Of a stretch of 64,000 bases of DNA, positions 18,828-26,631 are shown in pieces. Under the pieces are notes generated by a model. That model was not told the DNA's origin. It saw nothing but the letters and a program-made list of their open reading frames with translations, and did no database searches. Numbering within the stretch: the stretch's first letter is position 1; every line of letters begins with the position of its first letter. Made by a program: the position numbers and the translations under genes. The DNA is from Providencia rettgeri (GTDB lineage Bacteria; Pseudomonadota; Gammaproteobacteria; Enterobacterales; Enterobacteriaceae): positions 4,464,001-4,528,000 of the forward strand of contig NZ_CP017671.1 of the NCBI RefSeq assembly GCF_001874625.1, given 5' to 3'.

Positions 18828-20180
18828 ATGCAACAGAATACCGTTCAAATGAAACGCGTACTAACCACTCCTGCGTTAGTTTTTTTCGGGCTGGCCTATA
18901 TGGTACCACTCGGAATTTTCACCACCTATGGGCAAGTTACTGTATTAAGTGAAGGGCATTTGCCTGTCGCTTATTTGATTACATTAGCCGCTGTCTTTTT
19001 TACTGCCATGAGCTATTGCAAAATGACAAGCGCACTTCCACTTTCTGGATCTGCCTACTCATATGTACAAAAAACTTTCGGCGGCACACTTGGCTTTTTA
19101 GTTGGTTGGGCACAATTGCTCGACTACCTATTCCTACCAATTATCAACTACATCGCGATTGGGATCTTCGTTCATGAAGCTTTCCCTGATATTCCAATGT
19201 ATGTGATTATTTGTAGCACCATCACAATTGTTAGCATTATGAATATATTGGGGATCAAATTAGTTTCCTCAATGAATATGCTAATCATTTTAATGCAATT
19301 TGTGTTTATCGCTGTATTTTTATACCTAAGCTTTAAAACATCATTTGTATTAGATGCAGATGCCTTATTGGCGCCAATTACGGTTATGGCAGATCAAGCC
19401 TCTGGGCTGTTTGCAGGTGCCGCAGTGCTGTGCCTAGCCTTCCTTGGCTTTGATGCAATTTCAACCATGGCAGAAGAAACCAAAGATGCACGCAGCGCAT
19501 TACCTAAAGCAATCCTATACACTGTGTTTATCGCTGGAACGCTATTTGTCGTTATCTCCTACGGCGCACACCTCGTTTATCCAATGTGGCAGGACTTTAT
19601 TCCTAATACCGATGTTGCTAGCCTTGCTGTGATGAAACAAGTCGGTGGCGCAATGATGGCATCGAGCTTTATCACCGCCTATGTTATTGGTGTATTTGCC
19701 TCAGCGATGACCTCACAGGCCAGTATTGTGCGGATTTTCTATGCGATGGGCCGTGAGGGCGTACTGCCGCGTTCTTTATTTGCTTATTTACATCCAAAAC
19801 TCAATACGCCTGTTTATTCCATTATTTTTGTGGCTATCGCTTCCCTGCTTTCGTTAGTTTTATCCCTAAGCATGGTTGCATCGATGATAAGCTTTGGTGC
19901 TTTGATTGCCTTCACTTTCGTGAATTTATCCGTAATCAAACATTTCTATATTGACCGAAAAGCGTCATTAGATAATACAAAAATTGTCACATGCCTGATA
20001 ATGCCGTCCATTGGTGTTATCTTAACCTTATGGTTATGGACAAGCCTTGATAGCGAAGCCTTTAAAGTCGGTTTATGGTGGTTAGCTGCTGGTGCTGTTT
20101 ATCTCACCCTGCTCACCCATGGCTTCACTCGTCGTCCTCCTGCAATTTCTGATGACGAAACTGAGATGATTATTAACTAA
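18828..20180 (+). CDS. APC-superfamily amino acid/amine permease
   Basis: Inner-membrane permease of 450 aa with about twelve hydrophobic segments. The first-helix unwound motif region reads GLAYMVPLGIFTTYG, with the family's SGSAYSYVQ and a GFDAISTMAEET segment in helix 6 typical of the APC (LeuT-fold) family. A TTG ten codons upstream is in frame, but the ATG at 18828 has GAAGGG seven bases ahead. The substrate is unknown. The amidohydrolase 101 bases downstream in the same direction suggests a joint uptake-and-hydrolysis role, which is inference. Confidence 0.85.
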   Translation: MQQNTVQMKRVLTTPALVFFGLAYMVPLGIFTTYGQVTVLSEGHLPVAYLITLAAVFFTAMSYCKMTSALPLSGSAYSYVQKTFGGTLGFLVGWAQLLDYLFLPIINYIAIGIFVHEAFPDIPMYVIICSTITIVSIMNILGIKLVSSMNMLIILMQFVFIAVFLYLSFKTSFVLDADALLAPITVMADQASGLFAGAAVLCLAFLGFDAISTMAEETKDARSALPKAILYTVFIAGTLFVVISYGAHLVYPMWQDFIPNTDVASLAVMKQVGGAMMASSFITAYVIGVFASAMTSQASIVRIFYAMGREGVLPRSLFAYLHPKLNTPVYSIIFVAIASLLSLVLSLSMVASMISFGALIAFTFVNLSVIKHFYIDRKASLDNTKIVTCLIMPSIGVILTLWLWTSLDSEAFKVGLWWLAAGAVYLTLLTHGFTRRPPAISDDETEMIIN

Positions 20181-20281
20181 TCATTTCATACTTTATAAAT
20201 AATTACGGGGGAGCATTTGCCTTCCCCGTTGTTTTTTTAGCTTTGTTGCTTCTAAAGCACTACTGATACAGACGGTTTACT

Positions 20282-22000
20282 ATGAATAATCCATTTGCTG
20301 ATGTTATTTATTTTAACGGTTATATCTACACCGCAGATAACCAGAATCGCGTAGTTGATGCGATTGCGCTCCGTGACGGCTATATTCTCGCAACAGGCAC
20401 CTCAGATGAACTTCATCAATATGTTGGTCCTGAAACAGAAAGTATCGATTTAGAAGGCAAAATGATGATGCCTGGCATTATTGATGGCCATATGCACCCA
20501 TTTTGGGGTGGCATTCAATTGTTCGGCTGCCATTTGAACTATGAATCTTTGACTATCGATCAAATTTTAGAGCGCGTTCAAGACCATTTAGATAAAGACC
20601 CTCGTACCGGTGAAAATGATTGGCTAAAAGTAACCGCTTGGCTACGCCAAGGAATGCTCCCTGCAGGGGTTGATATGTACCGTGAAGACATGGATAAACT
20701 GAACACTCAGCGCCCTGTCGTCCTGTTTTCCAATGATTGCCATACATTGCTCGCCAATAGCCGTGCACTCGAACTCTTTGGCATTACCAAAGAAACCCCT
20801 GAGCCCCCTGATGGTAAAATTGGTAAATATGAAAATGGCGAGTTAAACGGTATTTTAGAAGATGCCCCTGCCATGCGTGCAGCCGACAGCATTCCTTCTA
20901 TTCGCGATGACCAAGCTATTGAAGTTGCTGAATTAGTTCAAAAAGTATTGAATCAACAAGGCGTGACTATGGTCATGGATGCTCGGGTTTCTGAACAACA
21001 ACTCGAAGCATTTTCACAATTACAACAACGCGGTGATTTAACGCTCCGTTTCCAAGCGGCTCGTGAAATTACCCCAGATGAAACTCCTGATGTGGCATCC
21101 GTTGCTAGCGCGGTGGATAAAGCCGTTGCATTTGCCAAAAAATGGCACCAAGCAGATTGGACACCGGCTCCAGGAATAGGATTGAATAATATTAAGATGT
21201 TTGTTGATGGCGTGATGCAGTTTCCAACCATGACCGCATCATTATTACAACCATATCGTATTAATCAAGGTACTGATGATGCCCCTAATTGGGTCGAAAC
21301 TAATAACTATGGCGACCTCTACTTCACTGCCGAAATCCTTGATGAACTGATGGAAAAAATAGCAGCGGCAGGTTATGACCCACACTTACACACTGTCGGC
21401 GAAGGTGCTGTGTCAATTGTATTAGATGCGATTGAAAAAATGCGAGCGGCACACCCCGAAAAAGATATTCGCCCAGGCTTAGCCCATAACGAACTAGTAC
21501 ATGCAGATGATTATGCACGCTTTGCCCGCTTGAAAACCATCGCTTGCCTATCTTTCCAATGGGCAGCACCAACACCTGAGCTCGCTGCTTTTGAAAAGAA
21601 AATGCTAGGTGATGAACGTTTTGAACAATTAGAACCTATCGCTAAATTTGTCGATGCAGGTGCTGTTGTTGCTTTTGGTAGTGACTGGCCAATTGATGAT
21701 TTTGACGAATGGTATGACTTAAAAGTGGCAGCTACACGACGTGGGCGTGATATTAATGGTCAAAAAGCGCCAAGACTGGATAATGACCGCAACCTTACTG
21801 TTATCGAAGTTTTGCGCTCAGCAACTATTGATTCTGCTTATGCGCAACACCGAGAAGATGTACTTGGTTCACTCGAAGCAGGCAAATTTGCCGATATGAT
21901 AGTGCTAGATCGCAATGTATTTGAAATCCCAGCCGATGATATTGAAAATGTAAAAGTATTGCGCACAATTATCGGTGGAAAAACCGTTCATATCGCTTAA
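20282..22000 (+). CDS. YtcJ-like metal-dependent amidohydrolase
   Basis: Amidohydrolase-3 family enzyme of 572 aa, probably cytoplasmic since no signal peptide is visible. The family frame is clear: N-terminal beta sandwich (DVIYFNGYIYTADN), the first metal ligands HMH at residues 70-72 in IIDGHMHPFWGG, the later His of DPHLHTVGEGA, and the catalytic Asp in GSDWPID. Members hydrolyse N-substituted formamides, amides or similar C-N bonds, but the substrate cannot be assigned. It lies downstream of the permease and ends at a strong terminator. Confidence 0.85.
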   Translation: MNNPFADVIYFNGYIYTADNQNRVVDAIALRDGYILATGTSDELHQYVGPETESIDLEGKMMMPGIIDGHMHPFWGGIQLFGCHLNYESLTIDQILERVQDHLDKDPRTGENDWLKVTAWLRQGMLPAGVDMYREDMDKLNTQRPVVLFSNDCHTLLANSRALELFGITKETPEPPDGKIGKYENGELNGILEDAPAMRAADSIPSIRDDQAIEVAELVQKVLNQQGVTMVMDARVSEQQLEAFSQLQQRGDLTLRFQAAREITPDETPDVASVASAVDKAVAFAKKWHQADWTPAPGIGLNNIKMFVDGVMQFPTMTASLLQPYRINQGTDDAPNWVETNNYGDLYFTAEILDELMEKIAAAGYDPHLHTVGEGAVSIVLDAIEKMRAAHPEKDIRPGLAHNELVHADDYARFARLKTIACLSFQWAAPTPELAAFEKKMLGDERFEQLEPIAKFVDAGAVVAFGSDWPIDDFDEWYDLKVAATRRGRDINGQKAPRLDNDRNLTVIEVLRSATIDSAYAQHREDVLGSLEAGKFADMIVLDRNVFEIPADDIENVKVLRTIIGGKTVHIA

Positions 22001-22029
22001 TTATACTTTTATATTATTTAAATGAATAA

Positions 22030-22064
22030 ATACCCCAATACTAATAGTAGCGTTGGGGTATTTT
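22030..22064 (+). terminator. Terminator of the permease-amidohydrolase operon
   Basis: ATACCCCAA (22030-22038) pairs with TTGGGGTAT (22053-22061), followed by a short T-run. It lies 30 bases past the amidohydrolase stop. Confidence 0.8.
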
Positions 22065-22066
22065 AA

Positions 22067-22146
22067 TTAGGTGCTTAAAACCACAAACCTAACTGTCTAG
22101 GTTTGGATCGAGCCCCGTTGGTTAATAATAACTAACGGGGCTTTTT
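22067..22146 (+). terminator. Second terminator with alternative upstream hairpins (attenuator-like)
   Basis: AGCCCCGTT (22111-22119) pairs with AACGGGGCT (22134-22142), followed by TTTT: a strong intrinsic terminator. Just upstream, TTAGGT (22067-22072) can pair with ACCTAA (22087-22092). The overlapping CAAACCT (22084-22090) can instead pair with AGGTTTG (22099-22105). The two upstream helices are mutually exclusive, which resembles an attenuator. No gene lies between this element and the preceding terminator. Confidence 0.6.
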
Positions 22147-22293
22147 CATTTCTGATCCAAAAAATAAGCTTGAACCAGAAAGGCTCAAGCACAGAATCAC
22201 AGCGTAACAAACTTTTATATTCCTCACACCTGTTATTACGATAATAAAAAGTATATTTTAAAATTAATAATCATATAATATAACAATAAACAA

Positions 22294-22327
22294 TCTCGTT
22301 ATAAATTATCGAAAAATATTAACGAGA
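22294..22327. repeat. Inverted repeat upstream of rtcB-prfH
   Basis: TCTCGTTA (22294-22301) and TAACGAGA (22320-22327) form an 8-bp inverted repeat in AT-rich DNA, about 50 bases before the proposed promoter. It could be an operator. Confidence 0.35.
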
Positions 22328-22378
22328 ATATATTATTATAAGAAAATGACTAAAAATATTTCTTTGTAAAAATAGCGC

Positions 22379-22407
22379 TTGCAAAAGAAAAAAGTTATAG
22401 CTAGTAT
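22379..22407 (+). promoter_or_regulatory. Putative sigma-70 promoter of rtcB-prfH
   Basis: TTGCAA (22379-22384), a 17-base spacer and TAGTAT (22402-22407). It gives a leader of roughly 160 bases before rtcB. No sigma-54 GG-N10-GC element was found and no rtcR gene lies nearby, unlike E. coli rtcBA. Confidence 0.5.
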
Positions 22408-22451
22408 TCACAACGTTTTATATTCATCAACTAACTGCAAGGAGGTTTACA

Positions 22452-22496
22452 ATGTCAAAAATTAATCAAACTCTTTGCGGGCACTGTCAAAAATAG
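22452..22496 (+). CDS. 14-codon leader peptide upstream of rtcB
   Basis: The frame MSKINQTLCGHCQK ends at TAG (22494-22496). It is preceded by AAGGAGGT, the full complement of the 16S 3' tail, at a five-base spacing, which is the strongest ribosome binding site noticed in this part of the window. The peptide has a CxxC pair. A -1 shift at the CAAAAAT just before the stop would instead give a 36-aa product ending at 22560. Immediately after comes ATG-AGT-AAA-TAG (22561-22572), then the rtcB ATG, which has no clear Shine-Dalgarno of its own. It could be a leader peptide or the start of a gene broken by one indel. Confidence 0.5.
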   Translation: MSKINQTLCGHCQK

Positions 22497-22575
22497 CCAT
22501 TCTTTAAAAAAAGATCCTATTCATATTGGCCCGCTAAATAACCTTATTTTTAATATTTAAATGAGTAAATAGCTT

Positions 22576-23709
22576 ATGGGCAATACCCTTCATTTCGTTA
22601 GCGAACACGTTAGTTATATCGCAACGAAAAATACATGGATTGAAAGCAAAGCGATCCAACAATTACAAACAACGGCAAACTTACCAGATATGATATCTGT
22701 TGTTGGTATGCCTGATCTTCATCCAGGCCGAGGATATCCAATTGGTGCGGCATTTTTCTCTACTAAACGCTTCTATCCTGCATTAGTTGGTAATGATATC
22801 GGCTGCGGTATGAGCCTGTTTAAAACAGATATTAAACAATCAAAAGTTAACCTCGATAAATTAGAAAAACAGCTATCTCAGATGTCAGATCATGCCTCAT
22901 TAGCATGGCTCGAAGAACATGTGCCAGACACAATGAGAACATGTGAATTTATGGCATCATTAGGCTCTATTGGTGGTGGGAATCATTTTGCAGAGTTCCA
23001 AACCATTGACCAAGTATTGCACCCTGAATTATTTGCTACGAGTGGGTTAAATAAGCAACAGCTACTGCTATTAGTTCATAGCGGCTCGCGTGGTTTAGGC
23101 CAATCAATTCTTCGACAACACGTTGAAAAATATAACCACAATGGGCTTCTATCAGGCACTCGTGATGCTGATAATTACCTTAAAGCTCATCAAGGTGCTT
23201 TACATTTTGCACAGGTAAATCGCCGTCTTATAGGGCTACGCATGCTGCAACAGGTTAAATCAACTGGTGAACTAAGCCTAGATGTTAACCATAATTTAGT
23301 CGAGGCATGTCAAATTAATGGCATAACTGGGTGGTTACATCGTAAAGGAGCAACCCCTTCAGACCGAGGGCTGGTAATTATTCCTGGTTCGCGTGGCGAT
23401 TACAGTTATTTAGTCGCACCACAGGGAAATGACGCTTGCCTGAATTCCCTCGCTCACGGCGCTGGGCGCAAATGGATGCGAGGGGAGTGTAAAGGCCGCC
23501 TATCTCATCGCTACACACCTGTTCAATTATCTCGAACAGAACTAGGTAGTCGTGTCATTTGCGCCAATAAACAACTGATTTATGAAGAAGCCCCACAATC
23601 GTATAAATCAATTGATACTGTGATTGAAAGCATGGTGAATATTGGAGTAATCCAAGTGGTGGCTAGGCTTAAACCTATCATTACCTACAAAACCAGTGGG
23701 GAGTGTTAA
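22576..23709 (+). CDS. rtcB: RtcB-family RNA ligase (RtcB2 type, PrfH-associated)
   Basis: GTP- and manganese-dependent RNA ligase joining 3'-phosphate or 2',3'-cyclic-phosphate ends to 5'-OH ends. It has 377 aa, shorter than E. coli RtcB (408). The active-site set is visible: Cys77 in GNDIGCGM, GGGNH at 133-137, His166 in HSGSRGLG, His237 in DVNHNLVE, HRKGATP at 253-259, and the guanylylated histidine as His292 in AHGAGR. Pairing with prfH two bases downstream marks the RtcB2-PrfH system, which reseals 16S rRNA cut in the decoding centre by colicin-E3-type nucleases. Archease and RtcA are absent. Confidence 0.93.
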   Translation: MGNTLHFVSEHVSYIATKNTWIESKAIQQLQTTANLPDMISVVGMPDLHPGRGYPIGAAFFSTKRFYPALVGNDIGCGMSLFKTDIKQSKVNLDKLEKQLSQMSDHASLAWLEEHVPDTMRTCEFMASLGSIGGGNHFAEFQTIDQVLHPELFATSGLNKQQLLLLVHSGSRGLGQSILRQHVEKYNHNGLLSGTRDADNYLKAHQGALHFAQVNRRLIGLRMLQQVKSTGELSLDVNHNLVEACQINGITGWLHRKGATPSDRGLVIIPGSRGDYSYLVAPQGNDACLNSLAHGAGRKWMRGECKGRLSHRYTPVQLSRTELGSRVICANKQLIYEEAPQSYKSIDTVIESMVNIGVIQVVARLKPIITYKTSGEC

Positions 23710-23711
23710 TC

Positions 23712-24320
23712 ATGTTATTACAATTTTCCTCTGCACAAGGCCCTGAAGAATGCTGTATTGCGGTTGAAAAAGCACTAGCCTGTTTTCTACAAGAAGCGAA
23801 TAAACACCAAGTTACAGTCAATTTGTTAGAGTCTGTCCCATCGAAACAAGGGTTAAAATCTGCATTAGTTTGCCTGGAAGGTGAAAATACAGAAACATTA
23901 GCCAATACTTGGTGTGGCACTGTTCAATGGCAATGTCAAAGCCCCATCAGGCCTCGCCATAAACGGAAAAATTGGTTTCTCAATGTCACGCGTTTTTCAG
24001 CGATCAAACCTATTGAAGAAAGTGAGATTGAGTTTGAATTTACTAAAGCCCAAGGCGCGGGTGGGCAGCATGTAAATAAAACGTCTTCTGCAGTTAGAGC
24101 AAAACACATTGCCACAGGTATTGCGGTTAAAGTCCAGTCTGAGCGTAGCCAACACGCAAATAAGAGACTCGCAAGGCAATTAATCCAGTGGAAACTCAGT
24201 GAGTATTACTCACAACAACTGAGCTCATTAGACAAACAGCGACATCATTCCCATTACCAAATAGAAAGGGGAAATGCTACGATCACTTTTGTTGGAATAG
24301 AGTTTAAGCGAACTAACTAA
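23712..24320 (+). CDS. prfH: Peptide chain release factor H (PrfH)
   Basis: Class I release-factor homologue of 202 aa lacking the stop-codon-recognition domain. The GGQ peptidyl-hydrolysis motif is at residues 117-119 within KAQGAGGQHVNKTSSAVRA, followed by the basic helical tail. In the characterised RtcB2-PrfH system it frees nascent chains from ribosomes damaged in the decoding centre so that the ligase can repair them. The ATG at 23712 has GGGGAG eight bases upstream; an earlier GTG overlaps the end of rtcB. Co-transcribed with rtcB and followed by a GC-rich hairpin. Confidence 0.93.
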   Translation: MLLQFSSAQGPEECCIAVEKALACFLQEANKHQVTVNLLESVPSKQGLKSALVCLEGENTETLANTWCGTVQWQCQSPIRPRHKRKNWFLNVTRFSAIKPIEESEIEFEFTKAQGAGGQHVNKTSSAVRAKHIATGIAVKVQSERSQHANKRLARQLIQWKLSEYYSQQLSSLDKQRHHSHYQIERGNATITFVGIEFKRTN

Positions 24321-24324
24321 CTAA

Positions 24325-24355
24325 TTGGGGCCCACTCTGAAAGGTGGCCCCCCAA
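24325..24355. terminator. Convergent terminator after prfH
   Basis: TTGGGG (24325-24330) pairs with CCCCAA (24350-24355); an inner GC-rich helix contains a bulge. It lies between the convergent prfH and the hypothetical gene to its right. Confidence 0.55.
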
Positions 24356-24364
24356 CGTGACCTA

Positions 24365-24958
24365 TTACATACGATATTGATGTGGAATAAAGATCTGGCA
24401 GCCGTGAATAGTAAAATCTGCTGACAGGTTGTTATCTAAAGAGTGACTTTCTACTGGCTTTAGTGCCGCCATGTGGTTCGATAATAAAGTTTCTTGTGTA
24501 CCCTCTCTAAACCCTTCGATAACTGGTGCTAAATTCTGTGGCTCAAGTGCTTTACGATAGGCTTTAGCCTGCTCTTCTATAGTTTGCGGTGGGCTTTGGG
24601 GAAGAAACGCGCTACTTTGATTCGCTTTAATCAACGATGAAATCTGTACTTGCTCTTGGGGATTGTAGTCTTTCTTGATGAAATCAACATATTTAATGAC
24701 TTCACTATTTATTTCTTTAAATAGATATTTCATTTCTATATTATTATTGAAGCTTGATAGAAAAGCATGTTGAATAAGCGGCGGTTTTGAGGCGTAAATT
24801 TTAGGTAGAGTGTATGTTATATCCGATATTTTACCTATCCCCTCCTGAAACTTATCAAGCGTACTTATTAGCTTTTTATCTACTGCAACATCATTATATT
24901 CACTTAATTCATGAATTAAATTTTTTACGTTATCAAGCGTTCCATAATTAGATTTCAT
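24365..24958 (-). CDS. Hypothetical AT-rich accessory protein
   Basis: Not recognised. The ATG at 24958 gives 197 aa and has AAGGAG seven bases upstream, so it is preferred over a start 25 codons earlier. No signal peptide or membrane helix is visible. The N-terminal two thirds look helical and Lys/Asn-rich; a Pro/Gln segment (LPQSPPQTIEEQ) leads into an Ala/Leu-rich region. Composition is more AT-rich than the core genes around it. It converges with prfH and lies downstream of the hydroxylase gene in the same direction. Function unknown. Confidence 0.6.
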   Translation of the reverse strand: MKSNYGTLDNVKNLIHELSEYNDVAVDKKLISTLDKFQEGIGKISDITYTLPKIYASKPPLIQHAFLSSFNNNIEMKYLFKEINSEVIKYVDFIKKDYNPQEQVQISSLIKANQSSAFLPQSPPQTIEEQAKAYRKALEPQNLAPVIEGFREGTQETLLSNHMAALKPVESHSLDNNLSADFTIHGCQIFIPHQYRM

Positions 24959-25123
24959 AATAAAACTCCTTTTTAAAGTTAAGCTACTATTAACGTAGTA
25001 AAATAAAATATCGTTATTAACGTTAAAATACAAATTTATAGTTTGTATGTTTTAAAAGTTTATTGTTGAAATCTTGATAAGATAGCTTACTATCTAACAG
25101 TATCTAGAATATGAAAAAACTAA

Positions 25124-25708
25124 TTAAGATACTGTTTCAGTTAAAAACCAACCGGCTATACTTTCACGTATCAATTTAGTTGGTAAAACCTCATGGGGAA
25201 ACTCTTCTGACATAAAAAAGACCATACGCCCCGCAATCGGCTCTAATGTAAACAGTTGATTACCTGTTTGGTCGTAAACCACCAATTCACCACCATCACT
25301 AGGTTGCCATGATTCATTCATATATAAAACCGTCGTGACCTTACGCCGCCCAACACCCCTAGGGTTATCGACATGTCTCTTATAAAAACCACCCTGTGAA
25401 TATCGGCAAAAATGCGTTTCAAAACCGCGTAAACCTAGGTAAAGTTGACGGTTGATTTCCTGTCTTATTTGTTCCATTTTCTCCATATAATCACAGATAG
25501 GAGCCCCCATTTCAGGTTCTAACCAAACTGTTTGGTCACCTCGAATTGCTTTATTCCCCTGTAACAAATTACGGTGACCAATACGTGCATCTTGCAGTGT
25601 TTCTGGAATGCAATCCTTGATAGCTTTTATATTAGGCGGGATCAAGAAACCGTCCCACACATACCAGCCCTGTGTAGAGAGTGAATCAATAAGTTTATTA
25701 ATTGACAT
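25124..25708 (-). CDS. EGLN/PPHD-type 2-oxoglutarate/Fe(II) prolyl hydroxylase
   Basis: Fe(II)- and 2-oxoglutarate-dependent oxygenase of 194 aa. The double-stranded beta-helix carries the facial triad His112 and Asp114 (YKRHVDNPRG) and His172 (FPHEVLP), with Arg181 placed to bind 2-oxoglutarate. Beyond the generic fold, the IRGDQTVWL segment (56-63), RHVDNPRGVGR and the PHEV run closely resemble animal EGLN/PHD2 prolyl hydroxylases and the Pseudomonas enzyme PPHD, which hydroxylates a proline of EF-Tu. A prolyl-hydroxylase assignment is well supported; EF-Tu as target is inference. It lies between two orphan genes of the same direction. Confidence 0.85.
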   Translation of the reverse strand: MSINKLIDSLSTQGWYVWDGFLIPPNIKAIKDCIPETLQDARIGHRNLLQGNKAIRGDQTVWLEPEMGAPICDYMEKMEQIRQEINRQLYLGLRGFETHFCRYSQGGFYKRHVDNPRGVGRRKVTTVLYMNESWQPSDGGELVVYDQTGNQLFTLEPIAGRMVFFMSEEFPHEVLPTKLIRESIAGWFLTETVS

Positions 25709-25953
25709 GATAAATACTAGAAAGGTTATTCGGTAAAACTTTATACGCTAAAAAAACAAAAAAATAAAATTAAAAGCTTAAATCTTATTGATTAAACTAT
25801 CGAATCAATCTTTCTAACTAAAAACCCTTTATTTTTCATTATGTAAGTATTTTTAATCATTTGATTGAATAAGGTACCTATATAAATAAGTACCTTACAC
25901 TAATAAATTATTTCGATTGATTTATTTTACAGATTAAAAATCAAACAATATTA
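25709..25953. other. AT-rich gap, no gene seen
   Basis: Very AT-rich spacer between the hydroxylase and the orphan coiled-coil gene. No ribosome binding site, strong hairpin or RNA gene was recognised; the hydroxylase promoter presumably lies here. Confidence 0.4.
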
Positions 25954-26631
25954 TCAGTGTGTTATTCCACACCATGCCGTCTTTCCAAAACAACTGTGTT
26001 TAGCAACAAAAACGAGAGGTTTATGTTGAGTTTCAACCAGTGCCTCTACAGATGAAGTCATTTCCTGAGACGGCTCTAGCGCCGCTGTCATTTCAATAAG
26101 TGCATCTGGTTTCGCTGTTCCAATAAGTGCATCTGGTTTCAGCAACGCCTCTAACCAATCACCCTTAATACCCGGATATTTCGTGCTAACTTCGCTCAGT
26201 TCAATCTGAAGAGAACTAAGTTCCTTCTCCACTAATTCACTATTCCTATTAACTACTGCAATAAAATCAAAAATCCGACTTTTTAACCCACCCATATTAA
26301 CGAAGTTGACTGCCTTATATGTACTTGTTGGTTTGATAAATGTCTTTATATTTTTTTCTTTCCTGTTAAAAAACTCGCCTAGTGATTTAAGCTTGTCTCT
26401 CTGCTCTTTGTCTCTGACCTTTATTTTCTGTTTAACCTCATCCATAATTTTGTTCATTTTGACTCTATTAGGATGCTCAGACTGCTCTAATTGTATTTTT
26501 ACTAATTCCATATTATTTGACATTTCATCTATACTGTTTTTATATCTCTTTAATAAGCCATTTATATCTTTAATTTTATTTTTTATATTTATCAATCTTT
26601 CATTTAGTGCAGAAATACGTTTACTATCCAT
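25954..26631 (-). CDS. Hypothetical coiled-coil accessory protein
   Basis: Not recognised. The ATG at 26631 gives 225 aa with GGAG nine bases upstream; an ATG five codons earlier is less well placed. Residues about 1-95 are highly charged, Lys/Glu/Asn-rich and predicted coiled coil; a second helical segment covers about 125-145. The C-terminal part has a tandem duplication (KPDALIGTA / KPDALIEMT) and ends with a short Cys-containing tail (HSCFGKTAWCGITH). No signal or membrane segment is visible. Composition is AT-rich. A secreted or structural role is possible but unsupported. Confidence 0.6.
   Translation of the reverse strand: MDSKRISALNERLINIKNKIKDINGLLKRYKNSIDEMSNNMELVKIQLEQSEHPNRVKMNKIMDEVKQKIKVRDKEQRDKLKSLGEFFNRKEKNIKTFIKPTSTYKAVNFVNMGGLKSRIFDFIAVVNRNSELVEKELSSLQIELSEVSTKYPGIKGDWLEALLKPDALIGTAKPDALIEMTAALEPSQEMTSSVEALVETQHKPLVFVAKHSCFGKTAWCGITH
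26094..26147. repeat. 27-bp tandem duplication inside the coiled-coil gene
   Basis: CAATAAGTGCATCTGGTTTC occurs at 26094 and again at 26121, a period of 27 bases that keeps the reading frame and encodes the repeated KPDALI motif. The first 20 bases of the two units are identical, so the duplication is recent. Confidence 0.8.

Noticed and set aside
22143-22450. Sigma-54 promoter for rtcB by analogy with E. coli rtcBA
   Set aside because: No GG-N10-GC element was found on the plus strand; a TTGCAA-17-TAGTAT sigma-70 promoter fits instead.
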